Source: Methyloversatilis sp.
GTDB taxonomy: Bacteria > Pseudomonadota > Gammaproteobacteria > Burkholderiales > Rhodocyclaceae
Assembly (NCBI RefSeq): GCF_030698125.1
Contig: NZ_JAUYNV010000058.1
Span: 62,001-126,000 of the forward strand
Reading direction: 5' to 3'
DNA: 64,000 nt
Every line of letters starts with the position of its first letter. Positions within the stretch are counted from its first letter, which is position 1. The position numbers and the translations under genes are program-made. Below are positions 9,209-18,884 of this stretch, piece after piece. The notes beneath the pieces are model-generated. The model was not told where the DNA came from. It did not search any database and saw only the letters and a program-made list of their open reading frames with translations.

Positions 9209-10060
9209 ATGACAAACAATGGAGGGCATCCGCAGTTTGGTCTATTCGACGTTGAGGAAAGTGAGCCGTCGGCTGAGGCAGCTACAGGGAAGTTCAGCAA
9301 CTACGTCGTGTACGTCGACGAAAGTGGCGATCACGGCATGCAGACCCTGGATCCCAACTACCCCCTGTTCGTACTGGCTTTTTGCGTTTTTCATAAACGT
9401 CATTACGCTGAATGGGTTGCACCAGCGCTGCAGAAGTTCAAATTCCACCACTTCGGGCACGATCTGGTCGTGCTGCATGAAACCGAAATCCGCAAGGAGA
9501 CCGGGGCATTCCGTTTTGCCAACCGCCATAACAAGCAACGGTTTCTCGATGAACTGACGGACATCATCGATCAGAGCAACTTCATCCTGATCAGCTGTGT
9601 GATTGACAAGATGCAACTGCGCAGTCGCGGCGGTGTGCCCGAGAACCCCTACCACCTGGCGCTGGGCTTCTGCCTGGAGACGCTTTACGAGTTGATGCAG
9701 GAGAAAAAGCAAGACGGAGCCAAGACCCACGTGGTCGTTGAGTGCCGGGGCAAGAAGGAGGATGGAGAACTGGAGCTTGAGTTCCGTCGCATCTGCGACG
9801 GCGCCAATCGGCCGGGAATCGCGCTTCCATTCGACATCGTGTTCGCCAACAAGCAAGTGAATTCGTCCGGTCTGCAACTGGCAGATCTGGTAGCCAGGCC
9901 CATTGGTCTAAGCGTATTGCGACCGGGACAAGCCAACCGCGCCTTTGAGGCATTGCGACGCAAATTCTTCTGTAGCGGCGGGCGGAGCAAAGTGGGGGAA
10001 GGTTTCGAGAACTGGGGCCTGAAGATTTATCCGTCCCCAGAAAGCGAAAAGCCCCGGTGA
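9209..10060 (+). CDS. DUF3800 domain protein inserted between ureC and ureE
   Basis: 283 residues. The DUF3800 signature YVDESGDHG lies at about residues 34-42, and the family's second conserved motif, LQLADLVARP, at about 215-224. Together these Asp/Glu residues suggest an RNase H-like metal site, though no activity is established for most members. A strong AAGGAGG precedes the ATG at 9209. Base composition is visibly lower in GC than the flanking urease genes (codons such as AAA, TTT and CAT are common), which indicates transfer. DUF3800 genes are often found near phage or defence genes. The insertion sits inside an otherwise standard ureC-ureE junction. Confidence 0.8.
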   Translation: MTNNGGHPQFGLFDVEESEPSAEAATGKFSNYVVYVDESGDHGMQTLDPNYPLFVLAFCVFHKRHYAEWVAPALQKFKFHHFGHDLVVLHETEIRKETGAFRFANRHNKQRFLDELTDIIDQSNFILISCVIDKMQLRSRGGVPENPYHLALGFCLETLYELMQEKKQDGAKTHVVVECRGKKEDGELELEFRRICDGANRPGIALPFDIVFANKQVNSSGLQLADLVARPIGLSVLRPGQANRAFEALRRKFFCSGGRSKVGEGFENWGLKIYPSPESEKPR

Positions 10061-10068
10061 ACTCACCG
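10055..10068. terminator. Short hairpin overlapping the end of the DUF3800 gene
   Basis: CGGTGA-AC-TCACCG forms a six-base-pair stem across the stop codon. There is no T run, so it is only a weak terminator candidate. The following 125 bases before ureE are noticeably AT-richer than the operon average, and I see no gene in them. Confidence 0.3.
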
Positions 10069-10194
10069 AGGCCAGACGCCGACCGGGTTCTCCCAGTCCA
10101 TTTCCGCAAATTCTAAGCCAATCTGTACAGGCGTGCAATAAACAGATGATGAACACGCGATGAATAGCGTTATACCAATACTACCTTCTGCTAC

Positions 10195-10689
10195 ATGCTG
10201 CTGATCGAATCCTTCGCGCCGGCCGACGCCGTGCCGGCCGGAACACTGACGCTTTCTTTCGAGCTGCGCGCCAAATGCCGGCTGCGCACGCACCTCGATT
10301 CGGGCGAAGAGGTCGGCCTGTTCCTGCCGCGCGGCACGATACTGCGCAGCGGCGACCGGCTGGCTGGCAACGATGGCCGCGTCGTGCAGGTCGTTGCGGC
10401 CGCCGAAACGGTGACCGAGGCGCGCAGCGCCGATGCGCTGCTCGTCGCGCGGGCGGCCTATCACCTCGGCAATCGCCATGTAGCGGTCGAAGTGCAGTCC
10501 GGCCTGCTGCGGCTGGCCGCCGACCATGTGCTGGCGCAGATGCTGGCAGGTCTGGGGCTGGAGGTGACCGAAGCCCGCGCGCCCTTCGAACCGGAGGCCG
10601 GCGCCTATGGCGGCCAGCCGGCGCACCACACGCACGCCCATGCCGAGGAAACCGGCGCGAAACTGCATCTGTTTGGTGGCGCTGCGTGA
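10195..10689 (+). CDS. ureE: Urease accessory protein UreE (nickel metallochaperone)
   Basis: 164 residues. The UreE core motif [16 protein letters not shown] spans about residues 40-55, and a central NRHVAVEV contains the conserved His that binds nickel at the dimer interface. The C-terminus carries HHTHAHAEE, the His-rich nickel-binding tail. UreE hands Ni(II) to UreG. The stop overlaps the GTG start of ureF by four bases. Confidence 0.94.
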   Translation: MLLIESFAPADAVPAGTLTLSFELRAKCRLRTHLDSGEEVGLFLPRGTILRSGDRLAGNDGRVVQVVAAAETVTEARSADALLVARAAYHLGNRHVAVEVQSGLLRLAADHVLAQMLAGLGLEVTEARAPFEPEAGAYGGQPAHHTHAHAEETGAKLHLFGGAA

Positions 10690-11363
10690 CACCCCTGGCG
10701 CTTGTCCGCCTGCTGCATCTGGCCAGCCCGACGCTGCCGGTCGGTGCGTTCAGCTATTCGCAGGGGCTGGAGTGGCAGGTGGATGGCGGCGCCATCCGCA
10801 CCGAAGCGGATGCCGGCGAATGGATACGGGCCGTGCTCGACGCCGGTGTCGCGCGCTTTGAACTGCCTTTGCTGGCGACGCTGATGCGCGCCTGGTCAGC
10901 GGCCGATCACAGCGCGCTCGCGGCGCTCAACGACGACTATCTGGCCAGCCGCGAGGCGGCCGAACTGCGCGCCGAAACGGTGCAGATGGGCTATTCGTGC
11001 ACGCAGTTGCTCAAGGCGCTCGACGCCTGCCGCGGCGTCGCCGATGCGCTTGCGGACATCCACGAGCCGGCGTTTCCCACCGCCTGGTCCGGCGCCGCAG
11101 CGGCGCTCGATGTTCCGGTCGCACCGGCGCTGACCGCCTGGACCTGGGCCTGGGCGGAAAATCAGGTGATGGCGGCGATCAAGGCGGTGCCGCTCGGCCA
11201 GACCGCCGGCCAGCGCCTGCTGATGATGCTGGGCGAGGCCATCCCGTCGCGCGTCGACGCCGCCATCAACCTGCCGCGTGCCGACTGGAGCAACTTCGCG
11301 CCCGGTCTGGCCATCGCCAGTTGCCGACACGAAACGCAGTATTCGCGGTTGTTCAGATCATGA
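10686..11363 (+). CDS. ureF: Urease accessory protein UreF
   Basis: 225 residues from a GTG overlapping the ureE stop (GTGA). Signature sequences are [19 protein letters not shown] (about 11-29), the [16 protein letters not shown] region, QMGYS, and the C-terminal [14 protein letters not shown], which is characteristic of UreF. UreF acts as the scaffold between UreD and the GTPase UreG. The open frame extends upstream through ureE in another frame, but only this start gives the UreF N-terminus. Confidence 0.94.
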   Translation: MTPLALVRLLHLASPTLPVGAFSYSQGLEWQVDGGAIRTEADAGEWIRAVLDAGVARFELPLLATLMRAWSAADHSALAALNDDYLASREAAELRAETVQMGYSCTQLLKALDACRGVADALADIHEPAFPTAWSGAAAALDVPVAPALTAWTWAWAENQVMAAIKAVPLGQTAGQRLLMMLGEAIPSRVDAAINLPRADWSNFAPGLAIASCRHETQYSRLFRS

Positions 11364-11450
11364 CGGCGGCACTTGATCCGTTGTCTCGTTCGGGCGCCGA
11401 TCCGGTGCGACGAGAGGTGACCAACCCGGGGCCTGTCGGTTGCTTGCAGA

Positions 11451-11527
11451 CGGATCGCGGGCAGGGCCCGCTCCTGCGAGAACCTTGTGCGGTGCTGCCC
11501 TTCGGAGCGGGCCCTGCCCGCGATCCG
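11451..11527. repeat. 24-bp perfect inverted repeat (REP type 2) between ureF and ureG
   Basis: The arms 11451-11474 (CGGATCGCGGGCAGGGCCCG then CTCC) and 11504-11527 are perfect reverse complements with a 29-base loop. Related single copies with GGGCCCGCTCCT occur at 18885-19041. The hairpin sits in the ureF-ureG gap and could stabilise or attenuate the message. Confidence 0.75.
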
Positions 11528-11574
11528 TGCGTCAATTACGTGCGCAGAATGATTTCAGCCTGAAAGGACACCTC

Positions 11575-12201
11575 ATGACTTCACCCACTCCCCGCCCGCC
11601 GCTGCGCGTGGGCATCGGCGGCCCGGTCGGTTCGGGCAAGACGGCGCTGACGCTCGCGCTGTGCCTTGCGCTGCGCAGCCGCTACAACATCGCGGCGGTG
11701 ACCAACGACATCTACACCGAAGAAGACGCCCAGTTTCTGGTGCGCAACCAGGCGCTGCCGCCGGAACGCATCATCGGTGTGGAAACCGGCGGCTGCCCGC
11801 ACACCGCGATCCGCGAGGACGCGTCGATCAACCTGGAAGCCGTTGCGCGGCTCAATGCGCGCTTTTCCGGGCTGGACGTGATCCTGATCGAATCCGGCGG
11901 CGACAATCTTGCGGCGACCTTCAGCCCGGAACTGTCCGACCTTACGCTGTACGTGATCGACGTGGCAGCTGGCGACAAGATTCCGCGCAAGGGCGGGCCG
12001 GGCATCTGCAAGTCCGACCTGCTCATCATCAACAAGATCGATCTCGCGCCCATGGTCGGCGCGTCGCTGGAGGTGATGGAGCGCGACGCGAAAAAGATGC
12101 GCGGCGAGCGACCGTTCGTGTTCTCGAACATGAAAACCGGCCACAACCTCGACTTCATCATCGCCTTCATCGAGCGCGAAGGCATGCTGGGCGGCGTCTG
12201 A
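11575..12201 (+). CDS. ureG: Urease accessory GTPase UreG
   Basis: 208 residues. The P-loop [11 protein letters not shown] lies at about 15-25, the metal-binding [11 protein letters not shown] follows, then [15 protein letters not shown] and the NKIDLAP guanine-specificity motif. UreG hydrolyses GTP to drive nickel insertion into UreC. The start was placed at the ATG preceded by GAAAGGACAC; the frame is open further upstream, but that part is repeat sequence. It is the last gene of the urease cluster. Confidence 0.96.
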   Translation: MTSPTPRPPLRVGIGGPVGSGKTALTLALCLALRSRYNIAAVTNDIYTEEDAQFLVRNQALPPERIIGVETGGCPHTAIREDASINLEAVARLNARFSGLDVILIESGGDNLAATFSPELSDLTLYVIDVAAGDKIPRKGGPGICKSDLLIINKIDLAPMVGASLEVMERDAKKMRGERPFVFSNMKTGHNLDFIIAFIEREGMLGGV

Positions 12202-12241
12202 ATTCCGAGTGAAACCTGAGTGAAAGCCGGCTGAACACCGC

Positions 12242-12260
12242 GCTGCTGCACCGCAGCAGC
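12242..12260. terminator. Hairpin between ureG and trkA
   Basis: GCTGCTGC-ACC-GCAGCAGC is a perfect eight-base-pair stem with a 3-base loop, about 40 bases after ureG. No T run follows, so it may be a Rho-assisted stop or a protein site. Confidence 0.35.
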
Positions 12261-12304
12261 CGTGTTGCCGCTACACTCGCGCAACTTTTTCGCAAGGCGG
12301 GCGC

Positions 12305-13732
12305 GTGAAGATCATCATCCTGGGCGCGGGTCAGGTCGGCTCGTCAGTGGCCGAAAATCTGGTGTCGGAATCGAACGACATCACTGTTGTCGATACCGAC
12401 GCCGATCGTCTGCAGGCATTGCAGGACAGGCTGGACCTGCGCGTGGTGTTCGGCAACGGCGCCAGTCCGCTGGTGATGCGCCAGGCCGGCGCCGAAGATG
12501 CCGACCTGCTGATCGCGGTCACCGCGTCCGACCAGACCAATCTGTGCGCCTGTCGCATCGCGCAGACGCTGTTCAATCTGCCCACCCGCATCGCCCGGCT
12601 GCGCTCGATCGATTACGCCGACTATCCGCAGCTGCTGGACGACGACAACTTTGCGGTCGATTTCTCGATCTGTCCGGAACAGGAAGTCACCGACTACCTG
12701 AAGCGGCTGATCGCTTTTCCGGAAGCGCTGCAGGTGCTCGAATTCGGCAAGGGCCGGGTGACGATGGTGGCGGTGCGCGCGGTCGGCGGCGGGCCGCTGG
12801 TCGGCGGGCCGGTGAAGGCGCTGCGTCAGCACCTGCCGGGCATCGACGCCCGCATCGCGGCCATCTACCGGCGCAACAACGCCATCATTCCCGACGGCAA
12901 TACGGTGATCGAACCGGGTGACGAGGTGTTCTGTCTGGCGGCCAGCGAACACATCCGCGCGGTCACCGCCGAACTGCGCCGGCTCGACAAGCCGATGCGC
13001 CGCATCATGATCGCCGGCGGCGGCAACATCGGCTTCCGGCTCGCCACATCGCTCGAAAAGGATTACGAGCTCAAGCTGATCGAACACTCGAGGGTGCGCG
13101 CGGAGTTCCTGTCCACCCATCTGCCGAAGACGCTGGTACTGGCCGGCGACACCACCGACGAGGTGTTGCTGGAAGCCGAGAACATCGACGACATGGACCT
13201 GTATCTCGCGCTCACCAACGACGACGAGAACAACATCATGTCCAGCCTGATGGCCAAGCGCATGGGTGCGCGTCGCGTCGTCGCGCTGATCAACCGCAAG
13301 GCCTACGTCGACCTGGTGCAGGCGGGCGCGATCGACATCGCCATTTCGCCGGCCCAGGTGTCGATCGGTTCGCTGCTCGCCCACGTACGCCGCGGTGACG
13401 TGGTTGCGGTGCACAGCCTGCGCCGCGGTGCCGCCGAGGCGCTCGAACTGGTGGTCCATGGCGACCGCAAGACGTCGAAGGTGATCGGCCGGCCGATTGA
13501 GGAAATCGGTCTGCCCGAAGGCGCCCTGATCGCCGCCATCGTGCGCCGCACGGATCGGCCGGTCACGATAGGCGTGTCCGATCAGGCGGTGCAGCAAACG
13601 CACGACGTGGTGATCATTCCGCACCACGACACGGTGATCGAACCGGAAGACCACGTGATCGTGTTCTGCTCCAGCCAGAAGCTGGTGTCGCGCGTCGAGC
13701 GGCTGTTCCAGGTCGGCTTCGGGTTTCTCTGA
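12305..13732 (+). CDS. trkA: Trk potassium uptake NAD-binding protein TrkA
   Basis: 475 residues with two repeats of RCK_N plus RCK_C. The first nucleotide-binding motif GAGQVGSSVAENL starts at residue 7 and the second, GGGNIGFRLATSLE, at about residue 238. The TrkA_C domain after each half has the EPGDEVF and EPEDHVIVF turns. It is a cytosolic gating ring that binds NAD(H) or ATP and regulates the TrkH channel. The stop and the trkH start share one base (TGATG), so the pair is coupled. Confidence 0.95.
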   Translation: MKIIILGAGQVGSSVAENLVSESNDITVVDTDADRLQALQDRLDLRVVFGNGASPLVMRQAGAEDADLLIAVTASDQTNLCACRIAQTLFNLPTRIARLRSIDYADYPQLLDDDNFAVDFSICPEQEVTDYLKRLIAFPEALQVLEFGKGRVTMVAVRAVGGGPLVGGPVKALRQHLPGIDARIAAIYRRNNAIIPDGNTVIEPGDEVFCLAASEHIRAVTAELRRLDKPMRRIMIAGGGNIGFRLATSLEKDYELKLIEHSRVRAEFLSTHLPKTLVLAGDTTDEVLLEAENIDDMDLYLALTNDDENNIMSSLMAKRMGARRVVALINRKAYVDLVQAGAIDIAISPAQVSIGSLLAHVRRGDVVAVHSLRRGAAEALELVVHGDRKTSKVIGRPIEEIGLPEGALIAAIVRRTDRPVTIGVSDQAVQQTHDVVIIPHHDTVIEPEDHVIVFCSSQKLVSRVERLFQVGFGFL

Positions 13733-15180
13733 TGCTGTCGGTCATCAATGTACTGGGCCGCCTGCTGATCGTGTTCAGCGCGGCCTACCTCGTGCCGATC
13801 GCCTGCGCACTGATCTACGACGACGGCTCGGCCATGCCTTTCGTCGACGGCATGGCGATCAGTGCGGTCAGCGGACTGCTGCTTTATCTGGGCACGCGCG
13901 GGCGCTACGCCGAACTCAAGCCGCGCGACGGCTTCATGCTGGTCAGTTCGGCCTGGCTGTGCATGGCGGTCATCGCCACGGTGCCCTTCATGCTCACACT
14001 TGAATCGTTGAGCTTCACCGATGCGCTGTTCGAGGCGATGTCGTCGCTGACCACGACCGGCGCCACCACGCTGGTCGGGCTCGACACGCTGCCGCCGGCA
14101 CTGAACCTGTGGCGCCACCTGCTGCAGTGGCTGGGCGGCATGGGCATCATCGTGTTTGCGGTCGCCATCCTGCCGCTGCTCGGTGTCGGGGGCATGCAGC
14201 TGTACAAGGCTGAAATGCCCGGTCCGATGAAGGAAAACAAGCTGACAGCCCGCATCACCGATACGGCCAAGGCCCTGTATTCGATGTACATCGGCCTGAC
14301 TATCCTGTGCATCCTTTCACTGAAGCTGGCTGGCATGGACTGGATAGACGCCATCTGCCACGGGTTTTCCGCGCTCGGGCTGGGTGGGTTTTCGACCCGT
14401 GACGCGAGCATCGGCGCCTTCGACTCGGTCGTCATCGAAGGGGTGCTGATCCTGTTCATGATCTTTGCGAGCATGAACTTCGCGACCCACTTCGTCGCCT
14501 TCCAGCGCCGCTCGGTCGGGCCCTACCTGCGCGATGCCGAAGCCAAATCCATCCTGCTCGTGCTGGGTAGCAGTTTTGTCGGCCTTACGCTCTACATCCA
14601 TTTTCAGGACGTGCACGAAGATTTTCTGCTGACCGCGCGCCATGTGGCCTTCAACCTGGTGTCGATCGCGACCAGCAGCGGTTACGCCAGTACCGATTAC
14701 GGCACCTGGCCGCTGTTTGCGCCGCTGTGGATGCTGTTTCTCGGCGCAATCACGGCAAGTTCGGGTTCGACCGGCGGCGGCATCAAGATGATGCGCACGC
14801 TGGTACTGATGGGCCAGAGCCGGCGCGAAATGGTGCGCCTCATCCACCCTGCGGCGGTGTATCCGCTGCGTGTCGGCCGCACCCCGGTGCCGGATCGCGT
14901 GGCGCAAGCGGTGCTGGGTTTCATCTTCGTGTACTTCATGAGCATCGTGCTCGTGACCTTCGTGTTGCTGCTGTCCGGCGGCGATTTCCTGACCGCCTTC
15001 ACGGCCGCGTTTTCATGCATCAACAACATCGGCCCCGGCCTGCAGGAAGTCGGCCCGGCCACCAATTTTTCGTCACTGACCGACTTCCAGACCTGGGTGT
15101 GCAGCTTCGCCATGCTGCTGGGGCGTCTCGAAGTTTTTTCGCTGCTCATCCTCTTCACGCCGGGCTTCTGGCGCAAGTAG
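13732..15180 (+). CDS. trkH: Trk potassium transporter membrane subunit TrkH
   Basis: 482 residues, an inner-membrane protein with about ten hydrophobic helices arranged as four M-P-M repeats. The selectivity-filter segments are visible as SSLTTTGATTLVGLD (first), ALGLGGFSTRDASIG (second), TSSGYASTDYGTWP (third) and NIGPGLQEVGPATNF (fourth). GSTGGGIKMMR is the conserved cytoplasmic-loop motif. It takes up K+ together with TrkA, which is encoded just upstream. Confidence 0.95.
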   Translation: MLSVINVLGRLLIVFSAAYLVPIACALIYDDGSAMPFVDGMAISAVSGLLLYLGTRGRYAELKPRDGFMLVSSAWLCMAVIATVPFMLTLESLSFTDALFEAMSSLTTTGATTLVGLDTLPPALNLWRHLLQWLGGMGIIVFAVAILPLLGVGGMQLYKAEMPGPMKENKLTARITDTAKALYSMYIGLTILCILSLKLAGMDWIDAICHGFSALGLGGFSTRDASIGAFDSVVIEGVLILFMIFASMNFATHFVAFQRRSVGPYLRDAEAKSILLVLGSSFVGLTLYIHFQDVHEDFLLTARHVAFNLVSIATSSGYASTDYGTWPLFAPLWMLFLGAITASSGSTGGGIKMMRTLVLMGQSRREMVRLIHPAAVYPLRVGRTPVPDRVAQAVLGFIFVYFMSIVLVTFVLLLSGGDFLTAFTAAFSCINNIGPGLQEVGPATNFSSLTDFQTWVCSFAMLLGRLEVFSLLILFTPGFWRK

Positions 15181-15261
15181 TGCCGCCTCGCCGAGGGGCG
15201 GCCGCATCGGCTATCCTTGCGGCCTGCGAAAACCGCTCGTACCAACCCTCCGGGACTCACC

Positions 15262-16338
15262 ATGGCCGCTCCCCGCAACGACGCCTTCCTGCGCGCACTG
15301 CTGCGCCAGCCGACCGATCACACGCCGATCTGGCTGATGCGCCAGGCCGGCCGCTACCTGCCTGAGTACTGCGCGACGCGCCGTCGCGCCGGCAGCTTCC
15401 TGCAGCTGTGCAAGTCGCCGGCCATGGCCTGCGAAGTCACGCTGCAGCCGCTGGAACGTTTCCCGCTCGACGCCGCCATCCTGTTTTCCGACATCCTGAC
15501 CGTGCCCGATGCGATGGGGCTGGGCCTGTACTTTGCCGAAGGCGAAGGCCCGAAGTTCGAACGTCCGGTGCGCTCGGAAGCCGCCATCCATGCACTGCGG
15601 GCGCCCGATCCGCACGCCGAATTGCGCTATGTCGTCGATGCGGTCAGCGAAATCCGCCGCGCGCTCGACAATTCGGTACCGCTGATCGGCTTCTCGGGCA
15701 GCCCGTGGACACTGGCCAGCTATATGGTCGAAGGCGGTGCATCGGATGACTACCGTCACCTGAAGACGCTGATGCTGGACCGCCCCGATCTGCTGCACCA
15801 CCTGCTGGACGTCACCGCGCAGGCGGTCACCGACTACCTGAATGCGCAGATCGAAGCCGGCGCGCAGGCGGTCATGATTTTCGATTCATGGGGCGGTGCC
15901 CTGTCGGCGCACGGCTATCTCGAATTTTCGCTGGCCTACATGCAGCGCATCATTGCCGGCCTGAAGCGCGAGCACGACGGCGAGCGCGTGCCGGTCATCA
16001 TGTTCACCAAGGGCGGCGGGCAGTGGCTGGAAGCGCAGGCCGAAGCCGGCGCCGATGCACTCGGGCTGGACTGGACGACCGACATCGGTCTGGCGCGCCA
16101 GCGCGTCGGTCACAAGGTCGCGCTGCAGGGCAATTTCGATCCGACCGCGCTGTTCGCGCATCCGGCGTCGATCGCCCGGGAAGCCGAGCGCATTCTCGAC
16201 AGTTACGGTCCGCACCCGGGTCATGTGTTCAATCTCGGCCACGGCATTTCGCAACACACGCCCCCGGAGCACGTTTCCGCGCTGGTGGAAGCCGTACACC
16301 GCCACAGCCGGTCGATTCGCGCCGCTGCAGGCGTATGA
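15262..16338 (+). CDS. hemE: Uroporphyrinogen decarboxylase
   Basis: 358 residues, the usual HemE length. Signature 1, [14 protein letters not shown], is at residues 23-36, and [17 protein letters not shown] near residue 146 onward is signature 2. It decarboxylates uroporphyrinogen III to coproporphyrinogen III in haem synthesis. The ATG at 15262 (CACCATGGCC) was preferred over an in-frame upstream start at 15217 because the family N-terminus begins there. Confidence 0.96.
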   Translation: MAAPRNDAFLRALLRQPTDHTPIWLMRQAGRYLPEYCATRRRAGSFLQLCKSPAMACEVTLQPLERFPLDAAILFSDILTVPDAMGLGLYFAEGEGPKFERPVRSEAAIHALRAPDPHAELRYVVDAVSEIRRALDNSVPLIGFSGSPWTLASYMVEGGASDDYRHLKTLMLDRPDLLHHLLDVTAQAVTDYLNAQIEAGAQAVMIFDSWGGALSAHGYLEFSLAYMQRIIAGLKREHDGERVPVIMFTKGGGQWLEAQAEAGADALGLDWTTDIGLARQRVGHKVALQGNFDPTALFAHPASIAREAERILDSYGPHPGHVFNLGHGISQHTPPEHVSALVEAVHRHSRSIRAAAGV

Positions 16339-16392
16339 ACCGCGTCCTGCGGCGCTTTGCGCAAGGTGTACAAAAGTGCCGCAGGGGTTGAC

Positions 16393-16401
16393 TTATGCAC
16401 A
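16393..16401 (+). promoter_or_regulatory. DnaA-box match TTATGCACA
   Basis: A full match to TTATNCACA in the hemE-priA intergenic region. It is paired with a consensus box at 16568 and a 7/9 inverse match (TTATCCATT) at 16476-16484. Confidence 0.5.
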
Positions 16402-16477
16402 GTCGGCCGCTCAGGGCGCCGGCACGCCACAGACGGACAAGCCGGTTTTTCCTTGATGGCCAAGTGATTGGTTTTAA

Positions 16478-16530
16478 TGGATAAGTTTTTTTCTTGACGC
16501 CTGTTCAAAAATTTGGTGGAAAAAGCGTCC
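16478..16530. other. AT-rich stretch between hemE and priA
   Basis: This part of the 309-base intergenic gap contains GGATAAGTTTTTTTCTTGAC and TTCAAAAATTTGG, far poorer in GC than its surroundings, and lies between the two DnaA boxes. It may contain the priA promoter (a TTGACG -35-like element is present) or a duplex-unwinding element. No gene is visible in the gap. Confidence 0.45.
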
Positions 16531-16567
16531 GGTCAAGTCACTGATTGCAACGAAGTTTCCCACAAAG

Positions 16568-16576
16568 TTATCCACA
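16568..16576 (+). promoter_or_regulatory. Consensus DnaA box TTATCCACA upstream of priA
   Basis: Perfect match to the strongest DnaA-binding sequence, 72 bases before the priA start. See the AT-rich region and the second box in the same gap. Confidence 0.6.
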
Positions 16577-16647
16577 GCCTTTTCACGCCTCAAACCCGTG
16601 TCGCCTGAGTGGCTTGCGGCCCGGATCGATCAGTCTTCTTGAACGAT

Positions 16648-18873
16648 ATGCCGCAAGTGACTGAATCCATTGATAGCGCCCGACAGGCCTTGGATAGCGC
16701 GTCACTGCGACCACCCGGTAGCTTGTTGCGGGTGGCGCTGGCGCGGCCGATTCCGACGCTGTTCGACTATGACGCGTCGGCTTTCCCCGAGGTCGAACCG
16801 GGCTGCCGTGTCCGGGTACCGTTCGGCCGCAGTGAAGTCTGGGGCATCGCCTGGGGCTGGTGCGCCAGCGCCGACCTCGACCCGGCGCGCATCAAGTCGC
16901 TGCTCGCCGTCGACACCCGGAGCGTGCCGTTGCCGGCCAGCTGGCGCGCACTGGTCGATTTCGTCGCCCACTATTATCAGCAGCCGATCGGCGAAGTCGC
17001 CGCGATGGCCGCGCCGCCGGCGATCAGTGCCACGCGCGCGCAGAGAGCGGTGCGCCGGTTGCGCGCCACCGACGCCGGCCGCTCCGAGCTCGACGCCCTG
17101 TCGGCGCGCGACGTCGGTCGCAAACTCATCACTGCGCTGATCGACGCCGGGTCGCTGAACGAGGGCGAATTGCGCGCGCTGTCGGCGCGCGCCGGTACGG
17201 TGATGCAAACGCTGCTTGAACGCGGCCTGATCGAAATCGCGCTGGCCGATGCGCCAGCCGAAACGGGACATGCGCTCGGCACCGACCAGGCCAGCGCGCT
17301 GGCGGCGCTGCTGGAGCGCCCCGGTTACGCGGTCAGCCTGCTGCACGGCGTGACCGGCAGCGGCAAGACCGAAGTCTATCTGCGGCTGATCGAAACGCAG
17401 ATCGCCGCCGGACGGCAAAGCCTGCTGCTGGTGCCGGAAATCGCGTTGACACCGCAGTTGCAGGCGCGTGTCGCGGCGCGCTTTCCGCGCGCCTGCCTGC
17501 ACGTGATGCACAGTGAAATGAGCGACGGCGCGCGCGCGATGGCCTGGGCGGCCGCGCAGTCCGGCGAGGCGGACATCGTGCTCGGTACGCGGCTGGCGGT
17601 GTTCGTGCCGCTGCCGCGCCTGGGTTGCATCGTGCTCGACGAGGAGCACGACGCGTCGTTCCGGCAGACCGAAGGCGTGCGCTATTCGGCGCGCGACGTC
17701 GCGATCTGGCGCGCGCGCGCGGAAGATGTGCCGATCGTGCTGGGCAGCGCGACGCCGTCGCTGGAATCGTTGCGCCACGCCATCGAGGGCCGCTACCGCT
17801 GGCTGCGTCTCACCACGCGCGCCGGCGACGCCAGTCTGCCGACGGTCAAACTGATCGATACGCGCGTGCAGCGCGCCGAAGAAGGCCTCAGCGCACCCCT
17901 GCTCAAGGCCATCGAACAGCGGCTGGAACGGGGTGAACAGAGTCTGCTGTTCATCAACCGACGCGGTTACGCGCCGGTGCTGAGCTGTCCGGCGTGCGGC
18001 TGGGCGGCGAGCTGCACCCAGTGTTCCGCCCATCTGGTGCTGCATGCGGTGGATCGTCGGCTCCGCTGTCACCACTGTGGCGCCGAAGGCCCGGTGCCGC
18101 GCGCCTGTCCGACCTGCGGCAATCAGGACATCCAGGGCTACGGCCGCGGCACCCAGCGCCTCGAAGAAACGCTGGCCAGCCGCTTCCCGGCGGCGCGCCT
18201 GCTGCGCATCGACCGCGACAACGTGCGCGGGCGCGAACACTGGCAGCAGCAGCTCGATTTGATCCGCTCGGGCGCGGTCGATCTGGTGGTCGGCACGCAA
18301 CTGCTCGCCAAGGGCCACGATTTTCCGGGCATCACGCTGGTTGGCGTGGTCGGCGCCGACGCGTCGCTGCACGCCGCCGACTTCCGCGCGCAGGAGCGGC
18401 TGTTCGCCCAGCTGATGCAGGTCGGCGGCCGTGCCGGCCGGGCCGGTACCGCCGGCGAAGTTCTGATCCAGACGGCGCAGCCCGATCACCCGTTGTTCGC
18501 CGCGCTGCGCGCGCACGACTTCGACGGCTTCGCGCGCAGCCAGCTGGCCGAACGCGCCCAGCTGGGTCTGCCGCCGCACGGCTTCCAGATCATGCTGAGC
18601 GCCGACGCGCCCGAGCTGGCACTGGCCACCGAATTTCTCGCCGCCGCCCGCCGCGCCGCGCTGGCGCTCGACGTCGAAGGCGTGCGGGTGTACGACGTGG
18701 TGCCGATGCGCATGGTGCGTCGGGCCGGGCGCGAGCGCGCCCAGTTGGTGGTCGAAGCGCGCAGCCGCCCGCCGCTGCGTGCGCTGCTCATTCCGTGGCT
18801 CGACAACCTGTACCGCCTGCGCCTCGCACGCGGCCTGCGCTGGCACATCGACGTCGACCCGCTGGAGGTGTAG
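16648..18873 (+). CDS. priA: Primosomal replication protein N' (PriA helicase)
   Basis: 741 residues from the ATG at 16648; the frame opens at a GTG 39 bases earlier. The helicase core has Walker A GVTGSGKTEVY near residue 233 and a DEEH box (LDEEHDASFRQ) near 329. The zinc-binding region has the PriA cysteine pairs CPACGW, CTQC, CHHC and CPTC at about 448-490. Motif V/VI sequences GTQLLAKGHDFPG and QVGGRAGRAG follow. PriA restarts stalled replication forks by loading DnaB. DnaA boxes lie in its upstream region. Confidence 0.95.
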   Translation: MPQVTESIDSARQALDSASLRPPGSLLRVALARPIPTLFDYDASAFPEVEPGCRVRVPFGRSEVWGIAWGWCASADLDPARIKSLLAVDTRSVPLPASWRALVDFVAHYYQQPIGEVAAMAAPPAISATRAQRAVRRLRATDAGRSELDALSARDVGRKLITALIDAGSLNEGELRALSARAGTVMQTLLERGLIEIALADAPAETGHALGTDQASALAALLERPGYAVSLLHGVTGSGKTEVYLRLIETQIAAGRQSLLLVPEIALTPQLQARVAARFPRACLHVMHSEMSDGARAMAWAAAQSGEADIVLGTRLAVFVPLPRLGCIVLDEEHDASFRQTEGVRYSARDVAIWRARAEDVPIVLGSATPSLESLRHAIEGRYRWLRLTTRAGDASLPTVKLIDTRVQRAEEGLSAPLLKAIEQRLERGEQSLLFINRRGYAPVLSCPACGWAASCTQCSAHLVLHAVDRRLRCHHCGAEGPVPRACPTCGNQDIQGYGRGTQRLEETLASRFPAARLLRIDRDNVRGREHWQQQLDLIRSGAVDLVVGTQLLAKGHDFPGITLVGVVGADASLHAADFRAQERLFAQLMQVGGRAGRAGTAGEVLIQTAQPDHPLFAALRAHDFDGFARSQLAERAQLGLPPHGFQIMLSADAPELALATEFLAAARRAALALDVEGVRVYDVVPMRMVRRAGRERAQLVVEARSRPPLRALLIPWLDNLYRLRLARGLRWHIDVDPLEV

Positions 18874-18884
18874 CGATCACCGTG

